A stretch of 64,000 bases of DNA from Patella vulgata. Taxonomy: Eukaryota; Mollusca; Gastropoda; Patellidae. This document shows, piece after piece, positions 20,890 through 42,489 of the stretch; position 1 is the first letter of the stretch, and every line of letters begins with the position of its first letter. The position numbers and the translations under genes are program-made. The DNA is taken from positions 17,110,222 to 17,174,221 of the forward strand of contig NC_065883.2 of NCBI RefSeq assembly GCF_932274485.2. Direction: 5' to 3'. The notes beneath the pieces were generated by a model. It was not told where the DNA came from, did not search any database, and was given only the letters and a program-made list of their open reading frames with translations.

Positions 20890-22005
20890 CCCTTTTCTTG
20901 CTTGGTGTACTGGTTCAACCACTTTGATAGTATGCTGCTCGCCTCTTAAAATTCACTATAATTACGAAATATCTCACCTTTATTTCGCCTTTTAAGCTTT
21001 TTTTTTACATCGGTTGTCAACGATTCAACACCTTAATTTGGAATGCGGCGCAAGTAACAATCATCCATAAAGGCGAAGGAGAGATGCGATGTTCGGGATT
21101 AAACGCATGTATTGTATCTGTAGAGACAAGTAATGATTGAAATGGTTTTATTTTCAGAGTTTTTCTTTCAGCAATAAAAATGTCCGATTCTTTACCGTAT
21201 TTTTTAATGGCCACATTGCTGGCAGCCTGGTGAAAGTAAAAACGACCAGCTAATGTTTTTGTAATTTTTTCCAAACCTTCAGATTCTCAGGTTTCTGAAA
21301 GTTTTCACACGGAAATACCCCAAAGTACACACGTATCTCAAGCTTGATCTTTGGCCATTCCTAGAGACATCACTGGCATACGATATTTGCTGTGCCTTTT
21401 GTTTTGGAAACAAAACCACACAGAAAGACCGTTGTGCGTATTTAAAAGAGCAAACTGTTGATCAATATATGTACTTTAACTCGCAGGAAGGTTATACGTG
21501 TGAAAATTATAAAACACACGAAAATAAGCAGGACAGCGGACATTCATGACATAAGACACATGTAAGAGTTGGGCATTTCTGATTAACTTTTGGTATTATG
21601 GCTGCCAATCTGCCGTGCACGTTATCAATTAACGTTGCCATCAATGACTTAGTGGAGTCGCATTTGCCAAATTCGTGTCATGTTCGAATTTTATCCATAG
21701 TGATGCCAACTCTTGAAATTATCTATAATACAGGAAAACTGCAGGTTAATACAGATAAAATAACTGATACAGTGGGCCTACTATTACTAGACCTACTGTC
21801 AAGTTCGCTGTCCACATTTAATCAATAATGGAGAAACAGAAATTTTTTGAAGACATAAATATTCAGAATTAGAATGAATAAGAAACCAATTTGTTTTTTT
21901 TTTATATAAATTTTATTTCATATATAATTGACTATGACACTGTTGATAATTGATGAATAAATTACATAATAATTTTACAAAAAGATAAATCCCTCGCTCC
22001 TCAAA
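20890..22005. other. stretch without supported genes
   Basis: Two frames of 85 codons (minus, 21017-21274) and 76 codons (plus, 21598-21828) occur. Neither shows a recognised motif or convincing splice sites, and I treat them as unsupported. A T-rich tract is at 21890-21905. Confidence 0.35.
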
Positions 22006-22164
22006 TTCTTGAGCATTAACAAAATACTGTACAAAAAGCTGTGTGCCAAATCAGAGATTACTAATCTTGGTCCAATATACATCTACAAGACAAACATAAA
22101 CATGTACTCAATATTTTGTGAGATTCTACATACAGTGAACCTGTACTGCTGTTTTCACATTCCA

Positions 22165-22395
22165 GAAGCCGTGGTTACAAGTGTTAGCAGTAACAAGACA
22201 ATGAGGGGTATATATTTGTTAGGATGGGAGGGAAAATTGAGGTCCCATGTATACCACTGGCAGAATTTTAAAGATTCCAAAACGATGGAAATCGAAATAA
22301 GAGTAGGCTGTAGTGCTGTGGTCAGGGCACATTTCCCTCACTGCATGACATGACATATGCCGGTCTTCATTTTAAACCCATTTCATTTCATTAAC
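22165..22395 (+). mobile_element. SINE-I copy, partly deleted
   Basis: Plus orientation: AGCCGTGGTTACAAGTG head, the GGATGGGAGGGAAAA block, TGGAAATCGAAATAAGAGTA and a TTTCATTTCATT tail. The first half of the core is missing. Confidence 0.75.
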
Positions 22396-22691
22396 AGTCA
22401 ATAACCATTGCTACATTTACTATGCTATTGTGTGTTTACCAGTTAGTTTAGTTACTCTCAGCAACTAGCCTTAAGCTAAGACAAAAATCAACAACTTTCT
22501 GACTACATTTTAGAGACATAACAGTTATACATATGAAGTAAAAACAACAGATTGTGACTGTGAGGATTATGTTATGATAATGTGGCAATGGTTAATGAAC
22601 TGTCAATGCTCACTACCACTAATTTAGGTACATCTGTTACACAGTCTCACAATTCATATTGACAGAGCTAATGAAGATAGAGCTTGTAAAG

Positions 22692-22992
22692 GAAATGAAA
22701 TGGGGTTTAACATCCTACTGTTCTGCTCTGACCGGGCTAATGAAGACGGAAATACGTCATACATTGTGCTATGACTATGAGGGTCATTTTGCTCGGACAG
22801 CGGCACTACGGCCTACTCTTATATCGGATTCCAACTGCCAAAGGATCTTTTACGTGCACGCCAATGTGTACACTGGACCGCGGTTTTTCGTCTCATCTGC
22901 CACTAAACAGATGTCCATGTCAGATCCTCTGTCCTGCACCACTGAGAAGGGGAAACCACACTGGAAAATCCTGAAGAATTTTCTCAGCCATT
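22692..22992 (-). mobile_element. SINE-I copy, head truncated
   Basis: Minus orientation: GAAATGAAATGGGGTTTAAC tail at 22692, all central blocks, then it ends at TTTCTCAGCCA just before the tRNA-like head. 5' truncation is typical of retrotransposed copies. Confidence 0.88.
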
Positions 22993-23028
22993 TATTCATT
23001 AAATGACAGAATAAACTGTGAAATCATG

Positions 23029-23150
23029 TATTATTATTATTATTATTATTATAATAGATGTACATTAAGTTTAATAAAAAATTTATTTTGATAAGAAGAG
23101 AGCAGAGAGACCATCATTACTCCAGAATCCCCCCCCCCCCCCCCCCCGCT
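23029..23150. repeat. ATT microsatellite and C homopolymer
   Basis: ATT units at 23029-23053 and a run of about 18 C at 23130-23147, with unrelated sequence between. Homopolymer length is a likely assembly error site. Confidence 0.8.
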
Positions 23151-23528
23151 TTAAAAAGAAAATATATACATAGATAAGCATGCTTAACTTGTGATCATTC
23201 ATAAATATATGTTTAAACAAGTAATAATATAATGCTTATTTAAAGATGAAATAACTGTTGTTTAATATAATCAACAATGTAACAATAATACGGCCATCTT
23301 GGGATTATGAATGAATAATAATCATTAATTCAGTCTTTTTCTTTTTATGAGCAAAACAGAACACAAAATGTGGGGACTACAGTAAAAACAAAAATATAAC
23401 TACATGTATACAATATAATGTGATGCGGACTCTTAGACTGCTTTAGTAAAGCAATATCAATTTTATTTGATAGTGTATGTCTAGGAATTACTCCAGGGCT
23501 TCAATCAGGCTATGAATCAGTATTTGAA

Positions 23529-23892
23529 ATGAAATGGAGTTTAACGTCCTACTTTTCTGCTCCTAACCTGGGCTAATGAAGACGGGCATACGCCATACAG
23601 TGTGCTATGAGGGAAATTTTGCCCGGACAGCGGCACTACGGCCTACTCTTATATCGAATTCCAACTGCCAAGGGATCTTTTACGTGCACGCCAATGTGTA
23701 CACCGGACCTCGGTTTTTCGTCCCATCCGAACGACTAGACAGCTTTCCTTGTCAGCCCCTCCGTCCTGCATCACTGACAAGGGAGAACCACGCCGGAAAA
23801 TCTGGATGGACTTTCTCGGCCAATGGAGGGATCGAACACCCGACCTCCAGGCTAGCGAGCTAGCGTCTTACCCACTTAGCCACGTGATCCCC
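23529..23892 (-). mobile_element. SINE-I, full length, with 15-bp target duplication
   Basis: Minus orientation, complete from tail to head (GGGGATCACGTGGCTAAGTG on the minus strand). Direct repeats of GAATCAGTATTTGAA at 23514-23528 and 23893-23907 bound it exactly. Little divergence from the consensus seen across the window suggests a younger copy. Confidence 0.94.
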
Positions 23893-23999
23893 GAATCAGT
23901 ATTTGAAGAGATATTGTCTGGGTGAAGTGAATGCTAAATAAACACACATAAAAATGAGTACAGCAGGGTAGAGAATTTGCATTTGGGAGAAAATGGTTA

Positions 24000-24060
24000 C
24001 GGTTAGCCTGGAATAGCAATGGGATGATTAATGAAGGATGTTAAACCCCATTTCATTTCT
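24000..24060 (+). mobile_element. SINE-I tail fragment
   Basis: Only the 3' end remains: GGATGTTAAACCCCATTTC followed by ATTTC. The preceding sequence is unrelated or decayed. Confidence 0.5.
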
Positions 24061-24755
24061 GCAGGGTCAAGAAAGGGGAGTTAACCTACAACTAGTTAAA
24101 ACCATCCTAGTGTACATGTAGTGTATGAAAAATATCAAATCTCGCTACTGCTTGTGTGTCCTGGGGGAGTTTGATAAACCTATATATATATTAAGGGTGA
24201 TTATACAAATCATACATAGGGATAGATTTTATATATGTATATGATAGCTGCAGCCTCGGGGGAATGGAAATATACATAATAATGTTATAAACAGCTCAAA
24301 TAAAGATACATGTATATAAATCTATAAGACTTGATTTTATCATTTAAAAAAACAAAATGAAAAAGGTGAAAAAAATGTGATTGCTATAAAATAATGATAC
24401 ATTAAACAAAATTAATTACAAGAAAATAAAGAAGCATGTATTATTTGAGGTAATATCTACAATACAGAAGCATGATTGAGTATAATATGTGAGGTAATAT
24501 TTACAATAAAGACTTAGAAAACACTGTTTAAATTTGGCAAAGACAATGAAATCTGTCTTAAATTAAATAAACATTGAAGAAGTTCTTAATAAATAGTAGT
24601 GATGGTTGTTGTGTATGGGATAGGGTTAACCTACCATGTTTGAAATACACCTGATACTACATATCAAATAATATATGTTTTTCCCTTTAGGAAAGACAAT
24701 TCTTTTCTAGGATATTGTATCTTGCTGCTGTATTTTGACTGTGAAAATGTAATTG

Positions 24756-24761
24756 TTTATT
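24756..24761 (-). other. possible polyadenylation signal of Abi
   Basis: AATAAA on the minus strand about 87 bp after the stop codon. Other matches lie further downstream, so a longer 3' UTR is possible. Confidence 0.35.
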
Positions 24762-24847
24762 GTTTATAATGACTGTGAAATTGTATTTGTTTATATAGGT
24801 GATTGTTTAGTCAGATTCCATTGTATTGTTTAATAAAGAATAATTGT

Positions 24848-35440
<10,593 letters not shown>

Positions 35441-35449
35441 CCGAGAAGT

Positions 35450-35645
35450 GAAATGAACTGAGGTTTAACGTCCCACTTTCTGCTCCGACTGGGCTAATGA
35501 AGACGGGCATATGCCACACAGTGTACTATGAGGAACATTTTGCCCGGACAGCGACGCTACGTCGGCCTACTCTTATATCGAATTCCAACTGCCAAGGGTT
35601 CTGTTACATGCACGCCAATGTGTACAAGGGACCTCGTTTTTTCGT
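35450..35645 (-). mobile_element. SINE-I copy, head missing
   Basis: Minus orientation: AGGTTTAACGTCCCAC at 35460, the usual central blocks up to GACCTCGTTTTTTCG, then unrelated sequence. Confidence 0.85.
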
Positions 35646-35649
35646 AAAA

Positions 35650-36900
35650 TCCAGATGGTTACCAAATTACTAGTAGAAATATCAAGAGGTGTATACTTTC
35701 TATTTCATGCACAGTTCTTATTTTAATGTATTTTTTTAGTTTTGTTTTTATGCTGGAATAAAATGCGTTTTGTTTCTGGGAACTCAAACTATATTTTGTG
35801 TTTTAGTCAGACAGTTTGCGTTTCGCTGACCATTGGTGTTACATTGTACATTAGAATGGATGGATTGAAAGCGTTTATCTAGAAAAAAGCAATACATTTT
35901 GTCGAGAAATGAAAGCTGATGCTGTGCGAAAGTTGCTATGTAGACAGCGTGAATGACAAAGGGGATGTGACAGAGCGCAAATGTTAAATGTAGTGAGAGA
36001 AAATACGTCAAAAAAAGCATTTTCCCACAAAACATTTGTTATTTGACGTTTTACATTTAACTCTTGCCTTAGAGGTATTTTGACTTTATCATTATCGGTA
36101 TTAGGACTCTGTACATTGTAGGACTACTTTTTACATATAATCAGTGGAAACGACATTGTCGCAGAGCATTTAATATTGGCAGCGATGCCCTTCCATAAAT
36201 AACTGCATCCACTTCTCTGACATTAAATAATTACTAATCCAACAATTCAACGTTCTGAAAATAGTCAACATGTCTGCCTAACCTTACAACGAATAGTTTC
36301 ACAGATATGTTATCGAATTTAGATATAGATGTGTATGGATAAACGAAACAAAGGGAGGTCTACCAGTGGTTATGGATATGTTATTGGTGGTCTAGACCCA
36401 CGTCAAACGTCACTGAATGGATTTAACTCCCCTTAATGAACGCCCGCTGTTTCTTAGAGTGTAATATATATATATATGGACTAAGGGGGCGGGGGTCATA
36501 AAACTGTTGTAGTGTTGCATAATCAGATTATCTGAACTTAATTGTCCTATGTAAATACAGCTATGTAGGAGACATTTTAAAATTTATAGACACTTTTTTT
36601 TCAACATCTTAGATTTGACCACAATTTGGCACTTGAAACTGCGTTAACAGAGAAAAACTATGCGCTTTTCGACGAAAATGTTAAAAATCTAATATTACAT
36701 GATAATTACTGTTTTAAAGGTTTTTCTTGTTTGATTTATATTGAATTTATCTCATCTTTTTACAGAATTCACTTATGTTCAAAAATAAAAATGTTCTGTG
36801 GAAATCAAAATTCATGTGCTTTTAAATTTCTTTCTGAAAATCCACTGTTTGCTGCTGTATTATAGTGTTTGGAGAATACTGCACTATTGGTCTGAAAATG
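35650..36900. other. stretch without supported genes
   Basis: AT-rich. Two frames of about 80 codons (35784-36035 minus, 36626-36865 plus) have no motif or splice support. TA microsatellite at about 36462-36476. Confidence 0.3.
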
Positions 36901-36919
36901 AATGGATTTTCATAATCTT

Positions 36920-36997
36920 TGGCCAGGGCATTGCATATATATGTTTGTTTATTAGAATACAATTGCATATATATATATATATGCAATGCCCTGGCCA
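36920..36997. repeat. perfect inverted repeat with short loop
   Basis: The arms TGGCCAGGGCATTGCATATA (and a few more bases) at 36920-36943 and their exact complement at 36974-36997 flank a loop of about 30 bp. The inner arm merges into an AT dinucleotide run. Confidence 0.85.
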
Positions 36998-37099
36998 TTT
37001 TGTTCAAACAGGAAGAACATGTGAAGTATATAGGACTAAGACTAGTAATTATTTCCTTTATTTCATGATGTTTATTATAAGGGCATCCTCGATATTCCC

Positions 37100-37195
37100 A
37101 ATGGGCTCATTTTATTTCAATAATAGCAGTGAGAGAAAACCGGAGGACCCGGAGAAAACCAACGCGGTCGTACAGGCGACCCTACGAGAAAACAT
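37100..37195 (-). mobile_element. SINE-II core fragment
   Basis: Contains TTTTATTTCAATAAT and GAAAACCGGAGGACCCGGAG, then ACAGGCGACCCTAC; both the head and the tail are gone. Confidence 0.75.
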
Positions 37196-37584
37196 ATAGC
37201 AATGATTGTAATGCGGCCGTGTGTCTGTTTCTATTTAACGTCTAAAATGATAACATTTTGGGGAAACCTCCATTTATAAAATAACTAGCTTGACAAACAA
37301 GCACCCTTCTCTAAATAGTGACAAATGCGATGGGAATTAAACGTGAATCATATACAGTTTTATTGAAAAAGGACAAATGGGTTTTGTTTAGATTAAAATC
37401 TTATTTTACTTTGTATATTGCAAATGTAGGCCTAGTGAAAAAAGATGGAGATTTGTAATTGATCACTATCGCAAAGCAATGTATTGACAATGCCCCTATC
37501 CAAGAAGATTTGCTATGATGTTTTGGCCATGGAAAACGCCATAGTGTGTGACGATGGATGTTTTTAGAAGATATTTCCGCCTGC

Positions 37585-37585
37585 C

Positions 37586-37620
<35 letters not shown>

Positions 37621-37800
37621 CGTCCATTCGACACAAACTAGGTCATCGCTCTTTCGCGTAGGGTTCTCTAGCAGCGAGAAACCCCACGAGGTTGAACAGG
37701 TGACCTTACTCCTTGTCACATACGAGCGGGGAACCGAAACCACTACATTTGACAGATTTTATGACATAACGCGCACCCGTTAAACCATTTGCCCCCCCCC
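37585..37800 (-). mobile_element. SINE-II copy with internal deletions
   Basis: GA tail at 37586-37620, GTCCATTCGACACAAACTAG, then a shortened core and a head-like GCGCACCCGTTAAACCATTT followed by a C run at 37792-37804. Confidence 0.8.
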
Positions 37801-38249
37801 CCCCACGAATGAAACCAAAGCAATTTAATGACATCGCTTCCTCGTTTTTCTAATTATATTCATAAGGGAACTTTTACACATTTTCTTATCAGTCCTAGAG
37901 GTGTCACCGTAACAATTGTAAGGAGCAGGGATTGAAAAAAGTGAACGACTCATATTGGATTTACCTCCCTTAGTATTGGGCTACTCTGAAAAACCGTTAA
38001 TCTTCATTTTTCACAAAATAATGAACATTTTCTCTCAGTAACTTAATTTGACTAAGCTCATATATCAGTTCATCACAGTGGCTATGCCAATAGTTTTCAG
38101 TAAAAGAGAGGCGGAGCATGTGATCTAGCCAACAGGGGATCTTGGGGACACCCCCATCAAATAATCAAAACTCCAGGCGAAATAAGCGATTACGAACACA
38201 TTCAACAAATAATTAAAAACACCCCATTAAACCGGATACATACTTATCA

Positions 38250-38345
38250 CACTTGACTTGATTTGAAGTCGGGCTTAACTTCCGCTTCCACCTGGTGTGA
38301 TATCGCAGACAAGCTAATCATACTCAGCACTGAGTTCTATATAAA
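38250..38345 (-). mobile_element. SINE-III copy, partial
   Basis: Minus orientation: GGCTTAACTTCCGCTTCCAC and CTGGTGTGATATCGCAGACA are the complement of the SINE-III 3' end seen at 26565 and 32850. Confidence 0.5.
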
Positions 38346-38699
38346 ATTTGTGAAAGGCTGTTGTAGGCAATGTTGGCTTTGTGGGCTCAGAAAGGCGAAA
38401 AGTTGAATTAATTCATGCGTCTTGGATATGGCAGCCTCGCTTGAAAAGTACAGATATTATTTTTTTGAATTTGCCCCCCCCCCCCGCCGCCCTACACCCC
38501 CTGGAGCGACCACCACTCTGCACTAGCTCATATTATAATAAACATTTCTAAACACGTAGAAATCCAGTTAAAATTATATACATACATTTATTATAAAAAA
38601 AAAATCGCACATTTAAATCTACAGAAGAACAATAGCCACTACACATAAACGTTGCATAAATATAAACAGAAAATAAATGACCTAATGTAATAATTCTAA

Positions 38700-38853
38700 A
38701 ATGAAATGAAATAAAATGAAATGCAATGGGGTTTAACGACCTGCATCACTGACAAGGGGAAAACATGTCGGAAAATCCCAATGAACTTTGTCGGTCAACA
38801 CAGGACATTCAGGTTAGCGAGCCAACGTCTTACTCTGTGAGCCACCGTGACCC
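38700..38853 (-). mobile_element. SINE-I with about 220-bp internal deletion
   Basis: Tail and GGGGTTTAACGACC are joined directly to CTGCATCACTGACAAGG and continue to the head (GCCACCGTGACCC, plus strand). The breakpoint falls at a short CCTGC-like word. Confidence 0.85.
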
Positions 38854-38879
38854 TCAATTCTAAAAAAAGAGCAAAGATG

Positions 38880-39565
38880 ATACATTCCACAAATTTACTC
38901 TCTAAAATTTTGAATCGTTAGCGAGGGTCGTAAAGTATGGGGTCTTACAGTTTTTCTGGGTTGATGTGTGGATATTCCAAACTATATGTGAGTTAAGGCT
39001 TGATTTTATGAGTATCGCAAATATGATTTAAATGAAATTCAATATTTTATTTTTCTAGAACACCTGATACCACCCCGTAGAAGAGTCACATGACTGGTAG
39101 ACATTTTTATTTTGAACTTTTGTATATCAAACTCAGACTTCAATTCCAACCGTTCTTTTTCTGGTATTTTGAACAGCACTATAATATTAATATTGCTCAG
39201 ATGTATCTAGAATTTAAATATACCAGGATAAAAGCTTGGTCCTTTTCCAGTGTATTTGCCGTTTGCCTTGTGCTTAATTTGATATCACTTTGGAAGGACA
39301 GAAAAGAGCTACTCAGTTCTCACCTCTGGCTTCTTTCTGTTTAAAATGATAATAATAATAATATAATATATTAATAATATGTCAATTTATATAGCGCCAA
39401 ATCCACAAATCGGTCTAAAAAGGACGGATACATGACATGCCGTTTGCTATGACTACGAGGAGGGATAGTTTGTCTTGACAGTGGCGCTAGGGTCTACTCT
39501 TAATTTGATTTCCAACTGGCCGTGGATCTTTAACGTGCTGGAAATGTTACATATGATACACCCAA
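38880..39565. other. stretch with SINE-like fragment only
   Basis: 39345-39370 is an AAT microsatellite. 39430-39545 holds a degraded SINE-I-like segment in minus sense (CCGTTTGCTATGACTACGAG, GATTTCCAACTGGC, GGATCTTTAACGTGC). An 84-codon frame at 39090-39344 has no support. Confidence 0.35.
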
Positions 39566-39571
39566 ACTACA

Positions 39572-39805
39572 AGAGAGAGAGAGAGAAATGGTGTTTAACG
39601 TCCACTCGACACAAACTAGGGGTAGGGGTCTTTAGCAGTGGGAGGAAACCGGAGGTCCCGGAGAAAACCCACGAGGTTGTACAGGCGATCCTACTCCTTG
39701 CCACGTACAACCGGGGATTCGAAACCACGCCAGTCGACTCAATGACAGACTTTATGATACAGTGCGCGCACGCTAACCATTCAGCCATCCAACACCCCCG
39801 CCCCC
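39572..39805 (-). mobile_element. SINE-II copy
   Basis: GA tail, GTGTTTAACGTCCACTCGAC, a deletion of the TTCGCTTGCGCG block, then a well-kept core (GGAAACCGGAGGTCCCGGAG) and head ending CGCTAACCATTCAGCCATCC. Confidence 0.9.
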
Positions 39806-39821
39806 CAAACTACAAGACGTC

Positions 39822-39950
39822 GTTCCTTACGAGGTACTCCGTCTTGCACCACTCACAAAAGGAAACCAGACTGTAAAATCCCGAGAAATATTCTCGGCCA
39901 ACTCCGAGATCGAACACGGGATATAATGGCTCGGTGGCCCCTTACCGTTC
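39822..39950 (-). mobile_element. SINE-I head half
   Basis: Minus orientation: GTCTTGCACCACTCAC, AATATTCTCGGCCAACTCCG, GATCGAACACGGG and GGCTCGGTGGCC on the plus strand. Only the head half is present, adjoining SINE-II; its end is included in the tandem duplication starting at 39907. Confidence 0.75.
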
Positions 39951-40156
39951 TGAGCGAAACACGTTATTGGGTTAGCATCTATAGACAGTTGGTTTGTCGG
40001 GCATACATTTTCTGGAAAGACATTTATGACAAGATCGAACACGGGATATAATGGCGCCGTGGCTCCTTACCGTTCTGAGCGAAACACGTTACTGGGTTAG
40101 CATCTATAGAAAAATATTGTGTCGACATATTTTTTCTGGAAAGCCATTTATGACAA
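39907..40156. repeat. 125-bp tandem duplication
   Basis: AGATCGAACACGGGATATAA occurs at 39907 and again at 40032; both units run through CCGTTCTGAGCGAAACACGT and end near CATTTATGACAAG. The unit includes a SINE-I head. Several substitutions separate the units, so it is not a recent event. Confidence 0.85.
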
Positions 40157-40296
40157 GTGAAACATATTCTGAAGCAATTTTTCTAATGTATGTTAAAAAG
40201 ACTTAATCAATACTAAAATCAGATCAGTTTGGCGAACATCCGTCCCCATGTGGGACAAGCTTTTGGTCGAATATGTTGATCAAATAGGATATAAGC

Positions 40297-40300
40297 GAGA

Positions 40301-40345
<45 letters not shown>

Positions 40346-40583
40346 GGTTCAACGTCCACTCGACACAAACCAGGTCATTTCGGGACTAACATATGGTTTA
40401 ATTTTATTTCAATAATTCGCTTGCGCGTAGGGGTCTTTAGCAGTGGGAGGAAACCGGAGAACCCGGGGAAAACCCAAGAGGTTGGACAGGCGACCCTACT
40501 CCTTGTCACGTACAACCGGGGATTCGAAACCACGCCAGTTGACTCAATGACATGCTTTATGATACAGCACGCACGAGCTAACC
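40297..40583 (-). mobile_element. SINE-II copy
   Basis: Long GA tail (40297-40342), full core with TTCGCTTGCGCGTAGGGGTC, head truncated at GAGCTAACC. A short direct TATAAGC on each side may be the target duplication. Confidence 0.9.
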
Positions 40584-40622
40584 TATAAGCATATAGTGTA
40601 TGATCCATTGTAAGGATATGTG

Positions 40623-40848
40623 AAATGAAGTGGGGTTTAACGTCCTACTATTCTGCACCAACCAGGATAATGAATACGGATATATCGCATGCAGTGTGCT
40701 ATGAGGGCAACATTTCCCGACTTTCCGCCTTCTCTTCGTCGAATTTCAACTGTCTAGGGTTCTTTTACGTGCACACCAACGTGTACACGGGACTGCTGTT
40801 TTACGCTCCACCGAACGATTATGTGATACTCCCTGCCCGGTCCTCCAC
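40623..40848 (-). mobile_element. SINE-I copy, head missing
   Basis: GAAATGAAGTGGGGTTTAAC at the tail side, central blocks, and ends near CCCTGCCCGGTCCTCC. It abuts the candidate exon at 40850-41023. Confidence 0.85.
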
Positions 40849-40849
40849 A

Positions 40850-41023
40850 ATAATAATCCACATAATAATACAGGTTGTAATCGTTATATCTGTTCTCGGT
40901 GCTGAGTATGACCGTTTCGGTAAAGAGAGCAACTCCATGACAGTAATTTTTCAAACTGTCGACGGATGCTCCCTTGATCGTTAGGTCTATTTCTTCCAAT
41001 TCTCTCGCAAACATTACTTCATC
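40850..41023 (-). CDS. candidate exon of unknown gene
   Basis: Minus strand, after the good acceptor TTTTTCTTACAG: DEVMFARELEEIDLTIKG, then SVDSLKNYCHGVALFTETV and a Tyr/Asn-rich end. The frame then runs into the SINE-I copy; no clear donor is seen, so the 3' limit is uncertain. A possible upstream exon ends at 42453 with AFPKPRDILNQ and the donor GTAACT and would join in frame. Amino-acid composition looks coding rather than random; no family recognised. Confidence 0.35.
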
Positions 41024-41139
41024 CTGTAAGAAAAATAAGTGATCATTGACCCGGCCAACATATTTGTAATGAATACTGATATCGTAAAATCTATCCTGTC
41101 CTATTACTGTGTCAGTGATCCTACGAGTATAATCCTTAA

Positions 41140-42440
41140 AGAGACATTATGCAGAGAAAGTAAACAGATTCAAGATACATGTTCTTTAAGTTCACAACAC
41201 TCATTATATTTCTCCGTTCGTATGCCAGGATATCCCCCAAAATTGTAAACTAGACTAGTGCAATAGTTTGGATGTACTAGAGCATTCTATTGTCTTTGTT
41301 GATTTTCAGTTGTGTTTATATGGGATGGAGGGAGCAATAGACGCACCAAACAACAAAATTTATCAGATTAACCCATGTTCAGTACATTTGAAACTTGTTT
41401 ACCCAAATTCTATCTCGGCAAAATGTCTATTTGCGACGCACATGTAAAATAGTTAAACGACTTCATCGACCGTGTTCCGGAAATATCGCTCTAATGTTTG
41501 TTCATTCTAATTAAGTCATTAACAAAGACAAAACAATCGAAAATTGAAATTTAATGACTTAATTGCAAGACCCATTACTGTTATCATCCTATAGTTATAG
41601 ATTTAGTACACTACTTAGAAGATTCCCACTAACAATTTATTAAGTCTAAATGTGGCAATAAAGTTATCTAAAATAATATTATATAATATGCTACTTACAG
41701 ATTAAGTTAACTTAATCTAACATTCATCGATAAAATATTCACACTGTCATTGTAGGTAATAAGAACAATAAAGGGCAAACGGATCGCCCCTGCAGAACAC
41801 CATATGAACAATCTTTTATGTCAACAGTGTGTGTTAAGGACCGAGGTATGCATGGCCTCATTACCTGTCATATATGGAGTCTCACGTTGAGTAAACACAC
41901 CTCAAGTAACCAGAATAAGCTTTTATGTCAGCTTGTTGGTACTTGACTAGTTTCGTGGTCAAACAAGACAGGTAAATTTTTGCATAAAGTGAATTCGAGG
42001 ATGGTATTAAAAGGGTTGTTTTCATCAAAGCAGGGTAGAATTACAGAATGTTGCCTTATATTTATCGGGTAAATATCATCCAAAAGGAAATCACGGGGAA
42101 TCTCATAACCGTTTTATGAGATTGTAAAAGTTTAATATAGTGCACAAGGTAAATAAATATGTTCGTCTCCTGGCAACATAATGCAGATTTTTCAACGTAA
42201 TTATTTTAAATCAAAGAACACACGAATCTTAAAATGTATTATCTTGTCATAATGCCTATGTCATATGTATAAGCATAATCCATGGATATTAAATTCATAC
42301 ATGACATCATTCGACCAGAAATGGCTTGCTTAATGTGCTGAAAAAGATTAATTTTGAAAAAAAAACCAACAAAAAAAAAAAACAGTTCTCAAAATATTTT
42401 GATGTTAAAATAGACCTTAATGAAAGAAATTATATGTATG
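41140..42440. other. intergenic or intronic, nothing firm
   Basis: At 41131 the word TTAAAGAGACATTATGCAGA resembles a lone MITE-1-type end without a matching right end nearby. The remainder is AT-rich with no recognised feature. Confidence 0.3.
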
Positions 42441-42452
42441 TGTAATAGTTAC

Positions 42453-42487
42453 CTGATTCAGAATGTCTCGGGGCTTAGGAAAGGCAA
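42453..42487 (-). CDS. possible upstream exon end, very tentative
   Basis: Minus strand: GCCTTTCCTAAGCCCCGAGA to CAG followed by GTAACTATT. In the frame that joins the exon at 41023 it is open for 12 codons back to a stop, with no ATG, so the segment may instead be 5' UTR or begin at an acceptor such as CCTTTCCTAAG. Confidence 0.2.
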
Positions 42488-42489
42488 GT

